Source: Bacillota bacterium (GTDB lineage: Bacteria; Bacillota; UBA994; UBA5500). Taken from it: DNA of 44,799 nt. The stretch's first letter is position 1. Each line of letters starts with the position of its first letter. Under the pieces are notes generated by a model. The model searched no databases. It was not told the DNA's origin and saw only the letters and a program-made list of their open reading frames with translations. Positions 8,256 through 16,594 of the stretch are shown in pieces. The stretch covers positions 1 to 44,799 of the forward strand of contig JAEZJZ010000031.1 of NCBI GenBank assembly GCA_023436245.1, read 5' to 3'. The position numbers and the translations under genes are program-made.

Positions 8256-9148
8256 TCCGCGCGCAAGTGGCTCTCCAGCACCTGAGCCATCGTGAAGGAC
8301 TCTACCTTGAGCGCTTGCAGCGCGACATCAATCAGGGACTGCATCGGCAGGAGCCCGATGATTTCGCTGCCAACGATGCCTACTCCTTCAGCGGCGGCCG
8401 CTTGGGCAATAGCCTGATAAGCGGTAAACATGCCGGTCACGGTATAGTCTACCAGATTCATGCTCACCTGCGCCAGATTTCGCTCGGTGAGCATCACTCC
8501 CAACGCCTTGACGGCCGGCAGCCCACCGCTTGACTCGCGAATCTGCTTGGCGATGCGCTTGGCCAACTTCAGGTCGGAAGAGTCTAGGTTGACATTAAAG
8601 GCGACCAGCGGCGGTCTGGCCCCGACTACGGTTGCCCCCGCGGTCTGATGCATGCGAGCCGGCCCAAAGTCGGGATGACGCTCAGGACTGGCAATCGTCT
8701 CACAGAGGCCTTCGTATTGACCACGGCGCACATCGGCCAGATTGCGGCGCTCGGGCACGCGGGCGGCCCGTTCATAGAGGTATACCGGAATGTCCAACTC
8801 CCGGGAGATTCGCTCTCCCAGCGCCTCGGCCAGAGCGACGCATTCATCCATGCTCACTCCTGAGAGCGGCACAAAGGGAATGACATCGGTAGCTCCAATG
8901 CGGGGGTGTTCACCCTGGTGAACAGTCATATCTATTAGCTGACTGGCCTTGCTGCAGGCACGAAACGCAGCCTCGCTCACTGCCTCGGGTTCGCCAATCA
9001 AGGTGACCACCACCCGGTTGTGGTCGTGATCCGGCTTCACATCCAAGACTACTGCACCAGTGACGGACTTCGCTGCCTCCACAATCTGCTCGATCACTTC
9101 CAGACGCCGACCTTCACTGAAATTGGGGACACACTCTACTACTCGCAT
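8252..9148 (-). CDS. ftcD: Glutamate formimidoyltransferase
   Basis: Transfers the formimino group of N-formiminoglutamate to THF, giving glutamate and 5-formimino-THF. 298 residues: only the N- and C-subdomains of the transferase are present, without the cyclodeaminase found fused in animals. The N-terminal VECVPNFSEGR motif is the family signature; HPRIGATDVIPF and the GARPPLVAFNVNL segment carry active-site residues. It lies between hutU and hutI and overlaps hutI by four bases. The 131-base gap to hutU contains a long hairpin that could modulate expression. Confidence 0.96.
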   Translation of the reverse strand: MRVVECVPNFSEGRRLEVIEQIVEAAKSVTGAVVLDVKPDHDHNRVVVTLIGEPEAVSEAAFRACSKASQLIDMTVHQGEHPRIGATDVIPFVPLSGVSMDECVALAEALGERISRELDIPVYLYERAARVPERRNLADVRRGQYEGLCETIASPERHPDFGPARMHQTAGATVVGARPPLVAFNVNLDSSDLKLAKRIAKQIRESSGGLPAVKALGVMLTERNLAQVSMNLVDYTVTGMFTAYQAIAQAAAAEGVGIVGSEIIGLLPMQSLIDVALQALKVESFTMAQVLESHLRAE

Positions 9149-9189
9149 CTATCATTCAACTCCCTGCTGTTTGTAGGTGGGGCAAGCCG

Positions 9190-9251
9190 GTTGGATGAGA
9201 CGAGGGGCCTGGCCCTTCGTCTCATCCAACTGCCAGGACGGACCTTTTTGC
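9190..9251. repeat. Long hairpin plus GGACGGACCTTTTT motif between hutU and ftcD
   Basis: A 14-bp perfect stem (GTTGGATGAGACGA 9190-9203; TCGTCTCATCCAAC 9217-9230) is extended inward by GGG/CCC. On the plus strand it is followed by AGGACGGACCTTTTTGC (9235-9251), the same core found in the tandem repeat at 26246-26361. On the minus strand it lies inside the hut transcript and could act as an attenuator or processing site. Confidence 0.6.
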
Positions 9252-9279
9252 TTCATTGGATAAGCCATGGTCGGCGTCG

Positions 9280-10929
9280 TTACTTGATCATCGGGATCTT
9301 GACGCCACGCTCCTTGGCAGTCTGAATAGCCAGTTCATAACCAGCATCGGCATGCCGCATGACGCCGGTGCCAGGATCCGAAGTGAGCACGGTGCCGAGG
9401 CGCCAATCAGCATCTGCGCTGCCGTCGGCCACGACCACCATGCCGGCGTGCAACGAATAGCCGATGCCCACGCCGCCGCCATGATGCACGGAAACCCAAC
9501 TGGCGCCGGAGGCCACATTCAGCAAGGCGTTCAGGATTGGCCAGTCGGCGATGGCATCGCTGCCATCGCGCATGCCCTCCGTCTCACGATTGGGAGAGGC
9601 CACAGAACCAGTGTCCAGATGATCGCGCCCAATCACAATCGGGGCCTTCAGTTCGCCGCTACGCACCATTTCATTGATGGCCAGACCAAACTTGGCCCGC
9701 TCACCATACCCCAGCCAGCAGATACGAGCAGGCAACCCCTGGAAGGCCACGCGCTCCTCGGCCATGTTGATCCAGCGGCGCAGGCGTTCGTCTTCCGGGA
9801 ACAGTTCCAACACCTTGCGGTCAGTCTTCAAAATGTCTTCCGGATCGCCGGAGAGGGCCACCCAGCGGAACGGTCCCTTGCCTTCGCAGAACAGGGGGCG
9901 AATGAAGGCCGGAACGAATCCCGGGAAGTCGAAGGCGTTCTCCACACCGTACTTCTTGGCCTGCTGACGAATGTTGTTGCCATAGTCGAAGGTGACGGCG
10001 CCTTGACTCTGCATGCTGAGCATCGCCTGCACGTGGCGGGCCATGCTCTCATACGAGCGTTCCAGGTATTCGGCCTGGTTCTCCGTTCGCAGCTTCAGCG
10101 CCTGCTCATAGCTCATACCACCAGGAACGTAGCCATTCAATGGGTCGTGCGCTGAAGTCTGATCGGTGACCATGTCCGGAATGCGACCGCGACGGACTAA
10201 CTCAGGCAGGACGTCGGCAGCGTTCCCCAGCAGGCCAACCGAAAGGGCCTTGCCTGTCTGCAGAGCTTCATCCACCAGAGAGAGCGCCTGATCAAGGTTG
10301 TCTGTCCAGGTATCCAGATAGCGGGTGTCCAGCCGGCGCTGGATCCGATCGCGGTCAATCTCCACCACCAAGGCCACGCCTTCATTCATGGTCACGGCCA
10401 GCGGTTGAGCTCCACCCATTCCACCGAGCCCGGCGGTGACCACAAATTTGCCCTTGAGCGAGTCACCGTAGTGCTGGCGAGCCGCTTCAGCAAAGGTCTC
10501 ATAGGTTCCCTGCAGGATTCCCTGGGATGCGATGTAGATCCAGCTGCCCGCGGTCATCTGACCATACATGGTCAGGCCCTTGTCCTCCAGATCCCAGAAG
10601 TTCTCCCAGGTGGCCCAGGCCGGAACCAGCATGGAATTGCTGATCAGGACGCGCGGAGCGCGATTGTGGGTGCGAAAAACGCCGACTGGTTTGCCGGATT
10701 GCACCAGCAGCGTCTCATCATCGGCCAGATCCTTCAGAGAAGCGACGATGGCATCAAAGGCTTCCCAACTGCGTGCAGCTTTACCGGTACCTCCATAGAC
10801 GATCAGTTGATCCGGCTTCTCGGCAACTTCCGGATCCAGGTTGTTCATCAACATGCGCATGACTGCTTCCTGCTGCCAACCACGGCAGGACAGCTCGGTG
10901 CCCCTAGGGGCCTTGACCAGACGACTCAT
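9280..10929 (-). CDS. hutU: Urocanate hydratase
   Basis: NAD+-dependent hydration of urocanate to 4-imidazolone-5-propionate, second step of histidine catabolism. 549 residues, typical length. The NAD-binding segment GLGGMGGAQPLAV is at about 167-179, and the QTSAHDPLNGY active-site region near 255. The ATG at 10929 is preceded by GGGGAGG nine bases upstream. Separated from hutH by 219 bases that contain a two-hairpin repeat, so it is probably in the same operon but with an interposed element. Confidence 0.97.
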   Translation of the reverse strand: MSRLVKAPRGTELSCRGWQQEAVMRMLMNNLDPEVAEKPDQLIVYGGTGKAARSWEAFDAIVASLKDLADDETLLVQSGKPVGVFRTHNRAPRVLISNSMLVPAWATWENFWDLEDKGLTMYGQMTAGSWIYIASQGILQGTYETFAEAARQHYGDSLKGKFVVTAGLGGMGGAQPLAVTMNEGVALVVEIDRDRIQRRLDTRYLDTWTDNLDQALSLVDEALQTGKALSVGLLGNAADVLPELVRRGRIPDMVTDQTSAHDPLNGYVPGGMSYEQALKLRTENQAEYLERSYESMARHVQAMLSMQSQGAVTFDYGNNIRQQAKKYGVENAFDFPGFVPAFIRPLFCEGKGPFRWVALSGDPEDILKTDRKVLELFPEDERLRRWINMAEERVAFQGLPARICWLGYGERAKFGLAINEMVRSGELKAPIVIGRDHLDTGSVASPNRETEGMRDGSDAIADWPILNALLNVASGASWVSVHHGGGVGIGYSLHAGMVVVADGSADADWRLGTVLTSDPGTGVMRHADAGYELAIQTAKERGVKIPMIK

Positions 10930-10962
10930 TCACTCATTCCTCCCCGATTTAGTTGATATCTC

Positions 10963-11050
10963 AGCAACACGTAGTGTTGCGATCTGATTAAAGCGATTTC
11001 CGCTCACGGAAATCGGCTTGTTCCTTGGCAACACGCAGGTGTTGCGATCT
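10963..11050. repeat. Two-hairpin repeat between hutH and hutU
   Basis: One full unit in the plus orientation: CAGCAACACG-TAG-TGTTGCG, then AAGCGATTTCCG...CGGAAATCGGCTTGT, then the first hairpin again (CAACACGCAGGTGTTG). It is the reverse orientation of the nadA-leader repeats and the same family as 43167-43234. Confidence 0.8.
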
Positions 11051-11148
11051 CGCGCGGCGTTGCTTCTGCATGTAGCCCGATGATCAGCAATAGCTATATC
11101 TCTGGCTTGGGCGGCACAGACAGAAGCCGTGAACTTTGTGCCCTGGAT

Positions 11149-12675
11149 TTAGCGATCCAAACCAGGCAGCAGGGCTTCCTGGACGGTAGCCACGAGTGCA
11201 CCGCTCTTGATCAGAGCAGCCGCCTGATTGATGTCAGGATACATCATGCGATCCTCAGCTAGGGTGGGTATTTGCTGGCGCAGGAGCCGATAGGCCGGCG
11301 CTGTAAGCGGCGAGAGGTTACCCTCTGTGGTTAGGTCAAGCGCCTGACAGGCAGCCAGGTATTCGATGCCGAGCACGTTCCGGGCGTTGTCGATCACTTG
11401 ACGCAACTTCCTGGCGGCGATCGTACCCATGCTGACGTGGTCTTCCTGATTGGCGGATGACGGTATGGAGTCCACGCTGGCCGGATGTGCCAATACCTTG
11501 TTCTCCGAAACGAGAGAGGCAGCGGTGTATTGGGCTATCATGAAGCCCGAATTGAGGCCGCCCTGCAGCGTGAGGAAAGCAGGCAGACCAGAAAGTTGAG
11601 GATTGACCAGGCGTTCTACCCGCCGCTCGGCGATGTCCGCCAACTCGGCCACCGCAATGGCCAAGTAATCGGCAGGCAATGCCAGCGGTTCGCCATGAAA
11701 GTTGCCGGCGGAGATGGTCTCGCCGTCGGTGGCAAAGATCAATGGATTGTCGGTGGTGCTGTTCACTTCGGTCTGCACAATTTCGGCCACATGCTGCCAA
11801 CTGTTGTAGACTGCGCCGTGCACCTGAGGCAGGCAACGCAAAGCGTAAGCATCCTGTACGCGCAGTTGCCCAGGAGCAGTGGTCAACGTACTCTGTTCGA
11901 GCAAGCGGCATAGCGCTTGGGCGGTGAGCACCTGGCCGGCATGCGGCCGCACCTGGCTCACCCGGGGATCAAAGGCCTTCGGGATTCCGCGCAAGGCCTG
12001 CAAGGTAAGGCTGGCCGCAATCAGCGCACTCTGCTGCAGCACGTGCGCGTCGTGCACAGCCAGGGTAAGCAACGCCAACATCACCTGAGTACCGTTGATC
12101 AGGGCCAGACCTTCTTTGGAAGACAGCCTGATCGGCTGCAGGTCTGCCGCTGCAAGAGCGGCCCCACCTTCTAGTTGTTTGCCTTGGTAGACGGCTTCTC
12201 CTGCTCCGAGCAACACCAATGCAATGTGGGAAAGCGGCGCTAGATCCCCACTGGCCCCCAGCGAGCCCTGGGAGGGAACAACCGGAACCACTCCGCGATT
12301 GAGCATGTCCAAGAGCAGCTCAATCGTCTGCAGCCGAATTCCGGAGAAGCCCTTGGCCAGGGAGTTGGCCCGCAAGAGCATGGCGGCGCGTACAACCTCC
12401 TCAGGCAGGGGGTCGCCCACACCGCAGGCATGGGATACGATTAGGTTTCGCTGCAGGTCCTCTGACGCGGCTTTGTCGATGTAGGTGTCAGCAAACTTGC
12501 CAAATCCGGTAGTGATTCCGTAGACCACGGCTTCCTGGTCGACCATCTGCTCCACCAGTTTCCGTGAAGCTTGCACACGCCCCTTGGCCGCCTCCGTCAA
12601 GCCCACGGCGACGTGTTCGCGGGCAACGGCCACAACTTGCGCTATGGTTAAGCTTTCTCCATCCAGGTAGATCAT
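11149..12675 (-). CDS. hutH: Histidine ammonia-lyase
   Basis: Deaminates L-histidine to urocanate. 508 residues. The MIO prosthetic group forms from A141-S142-G143 in GSLGASGDLAPL; the catalytic tyrosine is Y52 in VYGITTGFG. The C-terminal QEDHVSMG segment is conserved. The ATG at 12675 has GAGGAGA upstream and starts three bases after the stop of the CofE-like gene, so that gene is transcribed with it. No hut regulator (hutP, hutC) lies in the window. Confidence 0.97.
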   Translation of the reverse strand: MIYLDGESLTIAQVVAVAREHVAVGLTEAAKGRVQASRKLVEQMVDQEAVVYGITTGFGKFADTYIDKAASEDLQRNLIVSHACGVGDPLPEEVVRAAMLLRANSLAKGFSGIRLQTIELLLDMLNRGVVPVVPSQGSLGASGDLAPLSHIALVLLGAGEAVYQGKQLEGGAALAAADLQPIRLSSKEGLALINGTQVMLALLTLAVHDAHVLQQSALIAASLTLQALRGIPKAFDPRVSQVRPHAGQVLTAQALCRLLEQSTLTTAPGQLRVQDAYALRCLPQVHGAVYNSWQHVAEIVQTEVNSTTDNPLIFATDGETISAGNFHGEPLALPADYLAIAVAELADIAERRVERLVNPQLSGLPAFLTLQGGLNSGFMIAQYTAASLVSENKVLAHPASVDSIPSSANQEDHVSMGTIAARKLRQVIDNARNVLGIEYLAACQALDLTTEGNLSPLTAPAYRLLRQQIPTLAEDRMMYPDINQAAALIKSGALVATVQEALLPGLDR

Positions 12676-12678
12676 AAC

Positions 12679-13368
12679 TTATCTCTCCTCTTTCCGCCGC
12701 TTGCGCAGAATAGCGATCGGCGTTTGTTGATCCCCCGCACCGAGCGGGTTATCCAGCACCAGGGCTCGAATGTATTCGGGGCTGAGCCCAGGCGAGAGGG
12801 CGGCAATTTGCACCTCTCCGGGTTGCCTGACGGCGACGATGGCTGCGCGGTAGCCGGTCCGCTTCCAGAGCTCTGTGACCAACTGCTCTGGGCTACGCGG
12901 CGGCAGAATCAGTTGCCCGCGATAAAGCGCCAGATCAGTGGGAGACCCTGTGCGCAGCAGACCTCTGAAGCCTGACCGAGGATAAGCTGCCGCTTCGCCG
13001 CGCGCCTTGCGCCAGAAATGCGAGAGCACACTGCCGGCCATGGTCGCGACCCCATCCTGCTCGAGCGCCGCCTGCATGACTGCAGGACAGCCTAGCGGCG
13101 CCTCGCTGGCTAGACGACGCCAGATGGCAGAGAGGGCAACGGCCAGACGGCTGGATTCAGCGCTAGCCAAAGGAAGCAGCCTGCCCTGACAGGCTGACAC
13201 CGCTCTGCTGGAGAGCAACATGATGTCGCCGGGCAACAGGTCCGGTAGCAGGACCTGGTCGACGAGGCGCTGCACCTGATCGCCGGGTCGCAGAACACGA
13301 GTGCGGTAAAGCAAACGGTCAAAACTCGAACCGAGACAGGTGCGGCGACTGATCGCGGTGACGGGCAT
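12679..13368 (-). CDS. CofE-like (coenzyme F420:glutamate ligase family) protein, divergent
   Basis: 229 residues. I align it with CofE by three blocks: LLPGDIMLLSSRAVSACQGR at about 43-62 (CofE: GD-hydrophobic-SK/T-VISKAEGR), a GQLILPPRSPEQL...ELWKRTG block in the second half (CofE: GSLLLPP...LRRRILELTGK), and a C-terminal LGAGDQQTPIAILR (CofE: MGEGGDGIPAVVVRG). The central NAGIDxSN segment is not visible, and the TDT metal-binding motif after the LTGK block reads AVRQPG, so canonical GTP/metal chemistry may be lost. The ATG at 13368 has GAGGAGG seven bases upstream. First gene of the hut cluster, three bases from hutH. Function unknown: glutamate ligation onto folate is one speculative idea. 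Family call moderately sure, activity not. Confidence 0.6.
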   Translation of the reverse strand: MPVTAISRRTCLGSSFDRLLYRTRVLRPGDQVQRLVDQVLLPDLLPGDIMLLSSRAVSACQGRLLPLASAESSRLAVALSAIWRRLASEAPLGCPAVMQAALEQDGVATMAGSVLSHFWRKARGEAAAYPRSGFRGLLRTGSPTDLALYRGQLILPPRSPEQLVTELWKRTGYRAAIVAVRQPGEVQIAALSPGLSPEYIRALVLDNPLGAGDQQTPIAILRKRRKEER

Positions 13369-13384
13369 GCAGGATCCTCCTCTT

Positions 13385-13421
13385 CTCGCACAGCAACACC
13401 TCGCGCAGCAACGGTTCGTGT
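13385..13421. repeat. Degenerate GCAACAC hairpin upstream of the CofE-like gene
   Basis: CAGCAACAC...GTGTTGCTG with an internal partial duplication lies just upstream of the CofE-like gene's ribosome site. It matches the first hairpin of the 64-68-bp family without its second hairpin. Confidence 0.55.
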
Positions 13422-13454
13422 TGCTGGAATGCGAGGGGGGATGGGGAATAATGA

Positions 13455-13463
13455 TGGTATAAT
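13455..13463 (+). promoter_or_regulatory. Possible extended -10 promoter toward spoIIM-like gene
   Basis: TGGTATAAT (TG at 13455-13456, TATAAT at 13458-13463) is a good extended -10 on the plus strand. A transcript would cross about 370 bases of repeats before the SpoIIM-like gene. No clear -35 is present. Confidence 0.3.
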
Positions 13464-13470
13464 AATGTCA

Positions 13471-13578
13471 GGGGACACTCCTCAACAGGATGTCGATTTT
13501 GTGGGCTCGAGGAATGTCCCCATCGGGATGGACACTCCTCAGCTAGATGCTGGTTTCGTGGGCCCGAGGAATGTCCCC
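13471..13578. repeat. Two tandem GGGGACACTCCTC/GAGGAATGTCCCC inverted-repeat units
   Basis: Unit 1 (13471-13521) and unit 2 (about 13528-13578) each open with GGACACTCCTC and close with GAGGAATGTCCCC, the closing motifs being 57 bp apart. Their interiors share GATGN...TTNGTGGGC. A third, more decayed unit follows around 13630-13665. The 467-base gap 13369-13835 otherwise contains a GCATGC palindrome (13601-13622), a GGGGACGGAC-type dyad (13719-13744) and a GCAACAC hairpin (13803-13819). I see no gene in it. Confidence 0.75.
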
Positions 13579-13597
13579 GTTGAGTGTTGGGGGACAC

Positions 13598-13625
13598 ACC
13601 GTAGGGGTCGCATGCATGCGACCCG
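13598..13625. repeat. GTAG plus GCATGC palindrome
   Basis: CCGTAG followed by GGGTCGCATGCATGCGACCC, a perfect 20-bp palindrome. It is the near twin of 6832-6855 (one position differs) and shows the same GTAG foot. Confidence 0.75.
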
Positions 13626-13802
13626 TGGCTCGTGGAGTGTTCCCATTGGATTTCAGGGACACACGGTACGGCGAACCGGAGCCGAGCAAGTTAAGAGAAC
13701 GTCACCCGGCCTGCGAGTGAGTCAAAAGTCCGTCCCCTTGACTCGTGACTCAACCCCTACTAGATTCCCCGGAAGCATTGGTGATAATCACCACCAACAA
13801 GT

Positions 13803-13819
13803 CGCAACACTTAGTGTTG
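13803..13819. repeat. GCAACAC hairpin next to the spoIIM-like ribosome site
   Basis: GCAACACTTAGTGTTGC, a 7-bp stem with 3-base loop, ends five bases before the AAGGAGG of the SpoIIM-like gene. It could influence translation or simply be a solitary half of the two-hairpin repeat. Confidence 0.6.
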
Positions 13820-13835
13820 CTGAAGGAGGCACCTG

Positions 13836-14456
13836 ATGCTCACTGCTTACCGAAAACTCCTGCCTCGTTATCGCAACTATCTCCTGACAGCAACCCTGCT
13901 GTTCGCCATCGGTATTGGCCTGGGGATAATGGCCGTAGTCTACTACCCGGAGGCAATTGAGCAAGCCTTCAAGCTGATCGGCGAACAGCTGGAGCAGCTA
14001 GGCAAAGACATTCTGGAGAGCCCACTTGGCCAGGGCATCCTCATTCTTTTCTGGCACAACTTGCGGGCCGTCTTGTTGGTGGCAATCGTCGGCATGGCCC
14101 TTGGTGTTTATCCCGCTTTCTCCATGCTCTTCAACGGGTTGATCATCGGTGTGGTAGGAGTGCTCTCGGTCGAGAACAGTTCACTGGCCACATTCTTGGC
14201 CGGCATATTGCCGCACGGAATCTTCGAGATACCGGCACTGCTCCTGGGGGCAGCCATCGGTCTGCGCTTGGGGCTCGGGCCGCTGGTGGCCCGCAAGCGA
14301 AGCACCTTTGCTTCGCCTGGCTTCGCCACGTGGCAAGGATATGGTCAGGAACTCCGGGATGCGCTGGTCATGCTTTCACTGGTCGTTCTGCTCTTGGCTG
14401 TGGCTGCTGCGATTGAAGTAGGCATCACCCCGCTCGTGATCAAGTCGTTCATCTAG
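13836..14456 (+). CDS. Stage II sporulation protein M-like membrane protein
   Basis: 206-residue integral membrane protein of the SpoIIM/DUF95 family. Hydrophobic segments lie at about 18-38, 68-92, 98-118, 122-150 and 180-200. The family motif FWHNLRA is near 72-78 and LPHGIFEIPALLLGAAIGLRLG near 127-148. In Bacillus, SpoIIM works in the DMP complex during engulfment. Here the gene stands alone on the plus strand, convergent with ftsH, so it could be SpoIIM itself or a paralogue. The ATG at 13836 has AAGGAGG six bases upstream. Confidence 0.85.
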   Translation: MLTAYRKLLPRYRNYLLTATLLFAIGIGLGIMAVVYYPEAIEQAFKLIGEQLEQLGKDILESPLGQGILILFWHNLRAVLLVAIVGMALGVYPAFSMLFNGLIIGVVGVLSVENSSLATFLAGILPHGIFEIPALLLGAAIGLRLGLGPLVARKRSTFASPGFATWQGYGQELRDALVMLSLVVLLLAVAAAIEVGITPLVIKSFI

Positions 14457-14484
14457 TGCTTCGGCACGGTAGTCGACTAAAGCA

Positions 14485-14515
14485 AAAGGAGCAGCCCAGC
14501 ATGGGCTGCTCCTTT
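14485..14515. terminator. Bidirectional terminator between spoIIM-like gene and ftsH
   Basis: A 13-bp perfect stem (AAAGGAGCAGCCC / GGGCTGCTCCTTT) with a 5-base loop. T-residues follow on both strands (CTCCTTT and CTCCTTTTGCTTT), in the 78-base convergent gap. Confidence 0.85.
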
Positions 14516-14534
14516 AACATCGCAACACTTCGTT

Positions 14535-16388
14535 TCAGTTGGCGCTTGGTGGTGGCTCCGGAGTCTCGCTTGCTGGTTCATTCCCATTCCGCATTGCCTC
14601 CATGATCTTTTCCACTTCTTCGCCCTTTAAGGTCTCCTGCGCAAGCAGGGTCTCGGCCAAGCGGTTCAGCTCGCCCAAGTGCTCCTGCATCAGGCGTTCC
14701 GTCTCGGCATAGCAGTCCTCAATGATCTGCCGCACTTCCCGGTCGATGGCGTAAGCGATCTCCTCGCTGTAGTTCCGCTGGCGGGAGATATCGCGACCCA
14801 GGAAGACTTGCTGCTCCTCTTTGTAACCGAAGGAGATCGGGCCGAGTTGTTCGCTCATGCCGTATTCCATGATCATGCGGCGAGCCAAGTCCGTGGCCTG
14901 CACCAGATCATTTTCTGCGCCGGTGCTGATCTCGTGCAAGATCATCTGTTCAGCGACGCGCCCCGCGAGGGCGGCCTTGATCAGGTTGAGCATCTCACTC
15001 TTGGTCATCATGAACCGATCTTCCTTCGGCAGATGGATGACCATGCCGCCAGCGTTGCCCCGCGGCACAATGCTGACCATATGGATGCGATCGGTGTTCG
15101 GCAACAGATAGCGAATCAGGGCGTGCCCAGCCTCGTGATAGGCCACCAGACGCCGCTCGGTTTCACCCAGAACGCGGGTCTTCTTTGCCGGCCCGGCGAT
15201 CACGCGGCTGATCGATTCCTCTAGCTCATTCATACCCACCCGTCGTTTATCGCGCCGAGCTGCCAGCAGAGCACCTTCGTTGACCAAGTTCTCCAGGTCA
15301 GCGGCGGTGAATCCGGAAGTCTGACGGGAGAGCACGTCAACATTGACGTCCTCATCCATCGGCTTGTTGCGGGTATGCAGGCGCAGGATGGCTTCCCGTT
15401 CCTTGATGTTGGGGCGCCCGACCGTCACTTGACGGTCAAAACGACCCGGGCGCAACAATGCCGGGTCCAGAATGTCCGGGCGGTTGGTTGCAGCCATGAC
15501 GATGATGCTCTCATTGGCTTCAAACCCGTCCATCTCCACCAGCAGCTGATTGAGTGTCTGCTCGCGCTCATCGTGACCGCCGCCGAGACCAGCGCCGCGC
15601 TGACGACCGACCGCGTCGATCTCATCGATGAACACGATACAGGGGGCATTTTTCTTGGCGGTCTCAAAGAGATCGCGTACCCGCGACGCTCCCACGCCGA
15701 CGAACATCTCAACAAAGTCAGAACCGGAGATGCTGAAGAAAGGCACTCCCGCCTCGCCGGCCACCGCCCGGGCAAAATAAGTCTTACCGGTGCCGGGTGG
15801 GCCAACCAGTAGCACTCCCTTCGGGATACGAGCGCCGATATCCAGGAATCGTTTAGGAGCCTTCAGGAAGTCGACGATCTCCTGTAGCTCTTCCTTCACT
15901 TCCTCATAACCGGCAACATCGGCAAAGTTGATGCGTTTCTTCGACTCGTTGTGCAGCTTGGCCCGGCTGCGCCCAAAGCTCATCACTTTGTTGCCGCCAG
16001 ACTGTGATTGCTGCATAAAGAAGAACCACAATCCACCGAAGATGACGAACATCAGTGCATAGGTGACTAACGTAGTCCACCAGGGCGGCGACGGGGGGTT
16101 GCGGTAGTTGAACCCGCCCTCCGGCACCTTCTCGCGCAACAATTTGATGATCGATTCATCCCCAGGAGGAACAGTAGTGCGGAATTTGACACCATTCTGC
16201 AGCTCACCAGTGATGTCGTTGCCGACCATCTCGGCCTCCACGACCTTGCCTGACTGCACTTCCGCATAGAAATTGGAGTAAGTTAGCTCTTCCACTGCCT
16301 GATTGTTGCTCTGGAACAACTGATAGAGCGACAGTGCAATCATGATCAGCAGCAGATAGAGACTTGCAGTACGAATATTCTTGTTCAA
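14535..16388 (-). CDS. ftsH: ATP-dependent zinc metalloprotease FtsH
   Basis: Membrane-anchored AAA+ protease that degrades misassembled membrane proteins and short-lived regulators; needed for sporulation in Bacillus. 617 residues. TM helices lie at about 8-26 and 106-125 with an extracytoplasmic domain between. Walker A GPPGTGKT is at 196-203, Walker B IVFIDEIDA at 251-259, the second-region-of-homology ATNRPDILDPALLRPGR near 300-316, and the zinc site HEAGH at 418-422. The start codon appears to be TTG at 16388; upstream purine runs (GGGAGAGGGG) are somewhat distant, so the exact start is less certain than the identity. Confidence 0.97.
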   Translation of the reverse strand: MNKNIRTASLYLLLIMIALSLYQLFQSNNQAVEELTYSNFYAEVQSGKVVEAEMVGNDITGELQNGVKFRTTVPPGDESIIKLLREKVPEGGFNYRNPPSPPWWTTLVTYALMFVIFGGLWFFFMQQSQSGGNKVMSFGRSRAKLHNESKKRINFADVAGYEEVKEELQEIVDFLKAPKRFLDIGARIPKGVLLVGPPGTGKTYFARAVAGEAGVPFFSISGSDFVEMFVGVGASRVRDLFETAKKNAPCIVFIDEIDAVGRQRGAGLGGGHDEREQTLNQLLVEMDGFEANESIIVMAATNRPDILDPALLRPGRFDRQVTVGRPNIKEREAILRLHTRNKPMDEDVNVDVLSRQTSGFTAADLENLVNEGALLAARRDKRRVGMNELEESISRVIAGPAKKTRVLGETERRLVAYHEAGHALIRYLLPNTDRIHMVSIVPRGNAGGMVIHLPKEDRFMMTKSEMLNLIKAALAGRVAEQMILHEISTGAENDLVQATDLARRMIMEYGMSEQLGPISFGYKEEQQVFLGRDISRQRNYSEEIAYAIDREVRQIIEDCYAETERLMQEHLGELNRLAETLLAQETLKGEEVEKIMEAMRNGNEPASETPEPPPSAN

Positions 16389-16541
16389 GCCCCTACGCAG
16401 CCCCTCTCCCAGAAAACTTGGCTCACCGCAGCAGATGGCGCACTGACACGATGAGCAGTAGCCTTTTGGCTAAACTAAGCGTCTCTCCAATCTGGCGCTT
16501 GTCAGCCAACCGCCTGTTTTGGGGAAACTTTCGCACACTTT

Positions 16542-16570
16542 ATTGTATCAAATTGGTGATGCTCCCACAA
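16542..16570 (-). promoter_or_regulatory. Candidate sigma-A promoter for ftsH
   Basis: TTGTGG (16570-16565), 17 bases, TACAAT (16547-16542) on the minus strand in the 206-base gap between hpt and ftsH. Predicted start near 16535. Confidence 0.45.
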
Positions 16571-16594
16571 GCGAAAGAGCCTATGTTTGACCGC

